Positions 60,164-64,000 of a DNA stretch of 64,000 bases are shown one piece after another (the first letter of the stretch is position 1; every line of letters begins with the position of its first letter). Below the pieces are notes generated by a model. That model was not told the DNA's origin and searched no databases. It saw nothing but the letters and a program-made list of their open reading frames with translations. Made by a program: the position numbers and the translations under genes. The DNA comes from Microbacterium sp. Nx66 (GTDB taxonomy: Bacteria > Actinomycetota > Actinomycetes > Actinomycetales > Microbacteriaceae). The stretch spans positions 186,001 through 250,000 of the forward strand of contig NZ_LR880474.1 in NCBI RefSeq assembly GCF_904066215.1, read 5' to 3'.

Positions 60164-62374
60164 TCAGCCACCGAGCAACAACGCGCTCGGTGCTCCCTTC
60201 CAGGTAACCACCAGCTCATCGCGGGCACGGCTCGCCGCGACGTACAGCAGCGAGCGGAAGCGCTTGTCGAGATCGGACTTCTCCTCGTCCGGCACACCCT
60301 TGTACGCGATCGTCGGCGGGAACGCGCCGTCCGAAACGTCGAACAACACCACGCGTGAGAACTCCATGCCCTTCGCATTGTGCATCGTCATGGCGACGGG
60401 TTGTCCGCCTGGGATGCGAGGCGAGTTCAGCAGTGCCACCGGTACGTCACGTTGCCCGAGCCCCTGCTGCACCTTCTTCGACGAGGCGTTCGAGACTGAC
60501 AGGATGGCGATGGTCTCCGGCTTCACGCCTTCGGCGATCCATCGCTTCAGGTCATCCGCGATCGCGTCGAATTGCGCGGAATCCGACTTCGACGGACGGG
60601 CGACCGGCTTGGGTCCGCTCCGTGACGAGCGATAGCCCGCGGTCGTCACGTCTTCTGCTTCGGCATCGGAGTACCCCACGCCGGACAGGATCTCCATCGC
60701 GTATCTCAGGTTCTCGAGAGTCGTGCGGTAGTTGAGCGTGAGGCGACGCGATCTGCCCTGCACGGCGATGCCGTAGTGTTTCAACACCGTCGGCTGCCCG
60801 TAGATCCGCTGATGCGTGTCGTCGGCGATGAAGAGGTCGTCAGGGCCCTCGGCCACGAGAGCACGCAGCAACTGCCACTTCGACGGAACGAGGTCCTGGG
60901 CTTCATCGATCAACACGTGATCAGCGAGAGGCTGCCCGTTCGACCGCAGCCATTCTGCCGAGACCGCAGCCACCTCGGCGAACGAGAGTGCTCCGGCGAT
61001 CCGGTGGTTCTTGCGTGCCTGCTCGATGACTGCCCAGACGGCGGCACGTCGACCACGGTCGAGCGCGACGCCGCGTCCCGGCCGTCGCACCAGCAGGTAG
61101 TCGTCGAGCTGGTGGATGCTGTGCGGCAGGACGACCTGCGTGTACTCACCCTCGAGGAAGGCTTCGGACCGCAGCGCGATCGGCAACTCACTGCCGGCCT
61201 CATGGATCGCCGACTTCCAGTCGATCTCCGCGGCGCTCGCCATACTGTCACGGGAAGACCCGATGACGGCGAGTGCCGCCTCGCCGAAGGCCGTGCCGCC
61301 GGCGATTGCGCGCACATCGGAAGCGATCTGGTCGACTCCACGGACAAGGATGCCCGGCTCTCCGAGTTTGGCCGCGAACGGCAGATCAGGATCGAGTCGT
61401 TCCAGGTCGCGGCGCAGGTTCTCGGCCAGCGCTCGCGTGAACGTCGTCAGCACGATCCGTGCGTGGGGATCCTTCCGCGCCAGGTGCCGAGTGCGGTGCA
61501 ACAGCACCACGGTCTTGCCGGTGCCCGCGCCTCCGGTGAGCCGGAACGATCCGTTGCGCGGACGCTCGGCGTACTCCCGCTGTTCCGGGTGCAGGAACAC
61601 GCGCCATGCGCCGAAGTCGCCGCCCTCGATGACGCGCCGCAGCTCTTCCGTGTCGTCGATGAAGGTGAACTGCATCTGGGCGGCGGGATGCCGCAGTGCT
61701 TCGACGAGCTTCGTGTCGTCGTCCGCACCCGGGTCGATGACGACGGGTTGGTCGAGCTTCAGCTCCTCCTTGATGAGGTGCAATGCGGTTCCGGCGCCCA
61801 TCGCGACGAGGACGTCGGCCTGCCAGGCGGTGTCCAGGTCGGACGCGAAGTCAAGCAGGGCGTCGTCGTCCGTGATTCGGAACGCCGCCTGCGCCGTCTC
61901 CTCGTCGAAACCGAACTCCTCTGTCAGGTCCGTGACGAAGAACCCGAGATCGGCGAGAAGCGCTGTGGCTTGAGCGGGGGCCTCCTCGCCGGTGGGAACG
62001 GCCGCTGCGGGAACCTCCGTCTCAGTCTCGTCGGCGGCGTCGAGTTCCTGCCGTAGGACGGCCAGACCGTTGACGGGGTTCATGCTCAGCGTCGTCGTCC
62101 GTGCGCGCTTGATGGCCTCGTCGTGATGCCACGTTCCGGCGTACACATAGACGGGCTCGTCGCCCGCGGGCTCCAGCTTGAAGAGCACCGCTCGCCAGTG
62201 GATGTCCACCCGACCCGTGCGCGCTCGCGCATCGCGCGGCTTCTGCATCGGCTCGATGTGGAGCCCCGGAACGGTGTCGTCGTCGCTGAGTTTGCCGAGG
62301 AAGGTGTAGATCTTGGCCTTCACGGCCTGATCATGCTTCGGGTCCTTCGCGGCCCCCCAGACGATCGTGGGCAT
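60164..62374 (-). CDS. UvrD/Rep-type helicase with N-terminal RelE-like domain
   Basis: 736 residues. Residues 1-105 resemble the RelE/ParE fold (GLHIEPMQKPRDARARTGRVDIHWRAVLF, then YAGTWHHDEAIKRA). A linker (~110-230) leads to a superfamily 1 helicase: Walker A GGAGTGKT (281-288), DEAQDL, DDTHQRIYG, LTLNYRTT, TMHNAKGMEF and LLYVAASRARDEL. It starts one base after the stop of the upstream large helicase gene, so the two are co-translated. Probable role in DNA processing, repair or defence. Confidence 0.88.
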   Translation of the reverse strand: MPTIVWGAAKDPKHDQAVKAKIYTFLGKLSDDDTVPGLHIEPMQKPRDARARTGRVDIHWRAVLFKLEPAGDEPVYVYAGTWHHDEAIKRARTTTLSMNPVNGLAVLRQELDAADETETEVPAAAVPTGEEAPAQATALLADLGFFVTDLTEEFGFDEETAQAAFRITDDDALLDFASDLDTAWQADVLVAMGAGTALHLIKEELKLDQPVVIDPGADDDTKLVEALRHPAAQMQFTFIDDTEELRRVIEGGDFGAWRVFLHPEQREYAERPRNGSFRLTGGAGTGKTVVLLHRTRHLARKDPHARIVLTTFTRALAENLRRDLERLDPDLPFAAKLGEPGILVRGVDQIASDVRAIAGGTAFGEAALAVIGSSRDSMASAAEIDWKSAIHEAGSELPIALRSEAFLEGEYTQVVLPHSIHQLDDYLLVRRPGRGVALDRGRRAAVWAVIEQARKNHRIAGALSFAEVAAVSAEWLRSNGQPLADHVLIDEAQDLVPSKWQLLRALVAEGPDDLFIADDTHQRIYGQPTVLKHYGIAVQGRSRRLTLNYRTTLENLRYAMEILSGVGYSDAEAEDVTTAGYRSSRSGPKPVARPSKSDSAQFDAIADDLKRWIAEGVKPETIAILSVSNASSKKVQQGLGQRDVPVALLNSPRIPGGQPVAMTMHNAKGMEFSRVVLFDVSDGAFPPTIAYKGVPDEEKSDLDKRFRSLLYVAASRARDELVVTWKGAPSALLLGG

Positions 62375-62375
62375 G

Positions 62376-64000
62376 TCAGTTCCTTCCTGCAGTGGCGAGA
62401 GCGCTCAGGACCGCATCCGCCTCGGGCTCCACCGTTGTCCATCCGAGTGAGGCGAGTGTCTTTCGATCGTCATCGTTCAGACCCCAGGCGGTCGCGACGC
62501 GCTCATCCTCCCAGACGAAAGAGAACGGGATGCCGTCGCCCAGCTCGAGTCCCATCCTCGGAATCGGGATGCCGGGGGCGGCGGCGAGTTCGGCGATCAG
62601 CGCCTTCTCGGACGAGGTCGCACCCTCGGCGAGGGTCTTCCACTCGATGCTGACGTCCGTGAGCGTGAGGTCGACGCGCCCGAGCGGGCTGTTCGCGACT
62701 GTGTCGGTTGCCGCATCAGCGACCTGCGAAAGCGCAAGAATCTCAACACCGCTGAGGTCTTGTCGCCAACCGATCACGTTCGACAGATGCAACCAGAGCC
62801 GCCATGCGTCCGCGAATCCTTCGGCGCCGACAGCGGCGTCGCGGTCGTCGATGATCAGGGCGAACTCCGATACGCCCCGGTCGCCCACTCGAGTCGCATA
62901 GACGAGAGCACCGCGATCCACGACCCATCTCATCGCGTCGTCGGAAGGCGAATCGGCTGTCCCGCGCAAGGTCGCGGCTGCGGCTTCCACGGGCGTGACG
63001 CCGGGTGCCACTGTGCCGGCGCTCCTCGTCATCATGGGGAGAGCGCGAGCGATCTTGTCGCGCCGCTTCGCCTCACCTGCAGGGTCTTGCATCCACTCCA
63101 TGAGCGTCGTCAACGGATCGGCGTGGAGTCGGTCGAGCTGCCCCAGAGGCAGTTGGTACATCGGTGCGACCTGCTCGGCGAAACCGGGATCGATCCAGTC
63201 GCGGGGGAGTGCGTCATCATCCTGCAGATCGGCCCATGTCACGGCGAGCACCCGGTGTCCGCCGTTGCGGGCGAGGGTGCGCTTCTCGGCATCTTCGGCG
63301 AGCTTGTTGTGCAGGATGCTGGCGTGGAATGCCTTCCCGTCGGTGTAGATCGCGATCGGCTCGGCTCCGCCTCCGTGCTGCTCCAGGACGAAGTCGGGCT
63401 TCGTGAACCCGAGCGACACCTGCGGACTCAGCTTCCAGATGCGCGAGTCGCCCGGGAAGCTGATCTGGACCTTATTGCCCCAGTCGCCGGGCTTCTCCTT
63501 GACGGTTCCGCCGAGCTTCTTAGCTCGTTCGATGAAGCGCTTGCGGAACAACTGTTCGATCACAGGTTCATCGAGCACGACTCCCGGGTCCTGTTCGACC
63601 GGCACGAAGGAGTGGGGTTCACCGTCGTCTCCCACGCGCAGCAGCTTCGCGAGCGCCTGCTCGGCGCTTGCCCGCGAGACGATGCTGGTGTTCCCGCCCG
63701 CATACGGTAACAGGCATCGGTGGCAGGCGGCGCGCTGCTCGCCGCGGCACTCGCAGTCGCGGACGATCCCCCATGCAGTCGACAGCAGCTCGAACATGCG
63801 GTCAGGATCGGCGAGTTCGGCGAGATAGCCGGTGCCTCCCGGCACCGCGTCGTGCACGAGCAGGGATTCCGCGGTGGTGTCGTCGCCGACGGGCTCGACC
63901 GTCGAGATGACGCGAAGGTGATCGGGGTCGCCGCCCATCATCTCGCGCAGACCGCGCATCAGCGCGGCCGCCAGGCTCGGCACGGCGAGCGAGTCGCCGA
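62376..64000 (-). CDS. C-terminal part of large helicase with DUF1998 and PD-(D/E)XK-like domain (5' end outside window)
   Basis: About 541 in-window residues. First comes the end of a DUF1998 module: LLVHDAVPGGTGYL, then a probable zinc site CEC-x7-CHRC with LLPYAG. Next, a nuclease-like region: KPDFVLEQ and IYTDGKAFHAS carry the D...DxK pattern of Vsr-type PD-(D/E)XK enzymes, followed by RTLARNGGHRVLAVTWADL. About 280 residues of unknown sequence end the protein. DUF1998 sits at the C-terminus of large DEAD/DEAH helicases of DISARM, Druantia and MrfA types. The helicase core would lie beyond 64000. Confidence 0.78.
   Translation of the reverse strand, partial: GDSLAVPSLAAALMRGLREMMGGDPDHLRVISTVEPVGDDTTAESLLVHDAVPGGTGYLAELADPDRMFELLSTAWGIVRDCECRGEQRAACHRCLLPYAGGNTSIVSRASAEQALAKLLRVGDDGEPHSFVPVEQDPGVVLDEPVIEQLFRKRFIERAKKLGGTVKEKPGDWGNKVQISFPGDSRIWKLSPQVSLGFTKPDFVLEQHGGGAEPIAIYTDGKAFHASILHNKLAEDAEKRTLARNGGHRVLAVTWADLQDDDALPRDWIDPGFAEQVAPMYQLPLGQLDRLHADPLTTLMEWMQDPAGEAKRRDKIARALPMMTRSAGTVAPGVTPVEAAAATLRGTADSPSDDAMRWVVDRGALVYATRVGDRGVSEFALIIDDRDAAVGAEGFADAWRLWLHLSNVIGWRQDLSGVEILALSQVADAATDTVANSPLGRVDLTLTDVSIEWKTLAEGATSSEKALIAELAAAPGIPIPRMGLELGDGIPFSFVWEDERVATAWGLNDDDRKTLASLGWTTVEPEADAVLSALATAGRN

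Overview
The window is high-GC actinobacterial chromosome. Short intergenic spaces, ATGA/GTGA start-stop overlaps, GTG starts, Tat-exported proteins, leaderless genes and the gene repertoire suggest a Microbacterium-like member of the Microbacteriaceae. The genus is inferred from gene style, not from a marker gene. No rRNA, tRNA, CRISPR array, transposase or replication origin was recognised.

1-32.7 kb is a carbohydrate-catabolism region. A ROK repressor (1-781, cut by the window edge) faces an eight-gene run (968-10416): a sugar ABC importer without its ATPase, a nucleotide-sugar-epimerase-like protein, a DHDPS-family aldolase, a 2-hydroxyacid dehydrogenase, a GNAT protein and a Tat-exported beta-helix protein. 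Next comes a second regulon. A GntR/FCD regulator with an SDR (10951-12452) is followed by an ACS-type MFS transporter, an oligopeptide-type ABC importer with a second beta-helix paralogue and a ceramidase-like hydrolase (14099-22835), an SDR/enolase-superfamily dehydratase/SDR operon (22944-25580), an SDR/NTF2-like operon (27999-26907) and a 2-hydroxyacid dehydrogenase/FAH-hydrolase operon (28077-29919). The palindrome TGCTATAGCA, or a near match, precedes every one of these units. The gene set fits import of oligosaccharides and oxidation of a sugar or deoxysugar through an acid, a dehydrated keto-acid and a diketo-acid that FAH cleaves. An SMP-30 lactonase (30078-30926) and a Gfo/Idh oxidoreductase (31810-32658) lie alongside. 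A DNA polymerase IV gene sits inside the block.

32.7-43.6 kb holds a phosphonate-type ABC importer with a tyrosine-phosphatase-like enzyme and a TetR regulator, then a VOC protein, a DksA/TraR zinc-finger protein, an MMPL exporter with a divergent TetR regulator, and purL with a small membrane protein. 43.7-52.5 kb is a mosaic: a VapBC-like toxin-antitoxin pair, two WYL regulators with VOC and NAD(P)-binding neighbours, a BKACE protein, several small membrane proteins, and an SDR with a divergent TetR regulator.

52.5-58.4 kb carries an ECF42-type sigma factor with its DGPF/YCII partner and two small downstream genes, a pair of small membrane proteins of which one is frameshifted, a lipoprotein/secreted-protein pair of unknown function, and a MerR/DUF4188 pair. 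58.7-64.0 kb looks like an accessory or defence-type island: a membrane-anchored small GTPase with an unknown partner, convergent with a RelE-like/UvrD helicase and the C-terminal part of a large helicase with a DUF1998 module and a PD-(D/E)XK-like nuclease domain, cut by the window edge.

Intergenic spaces contain at least five families of palindromic repeats, several at gene ends. They are described individually below.
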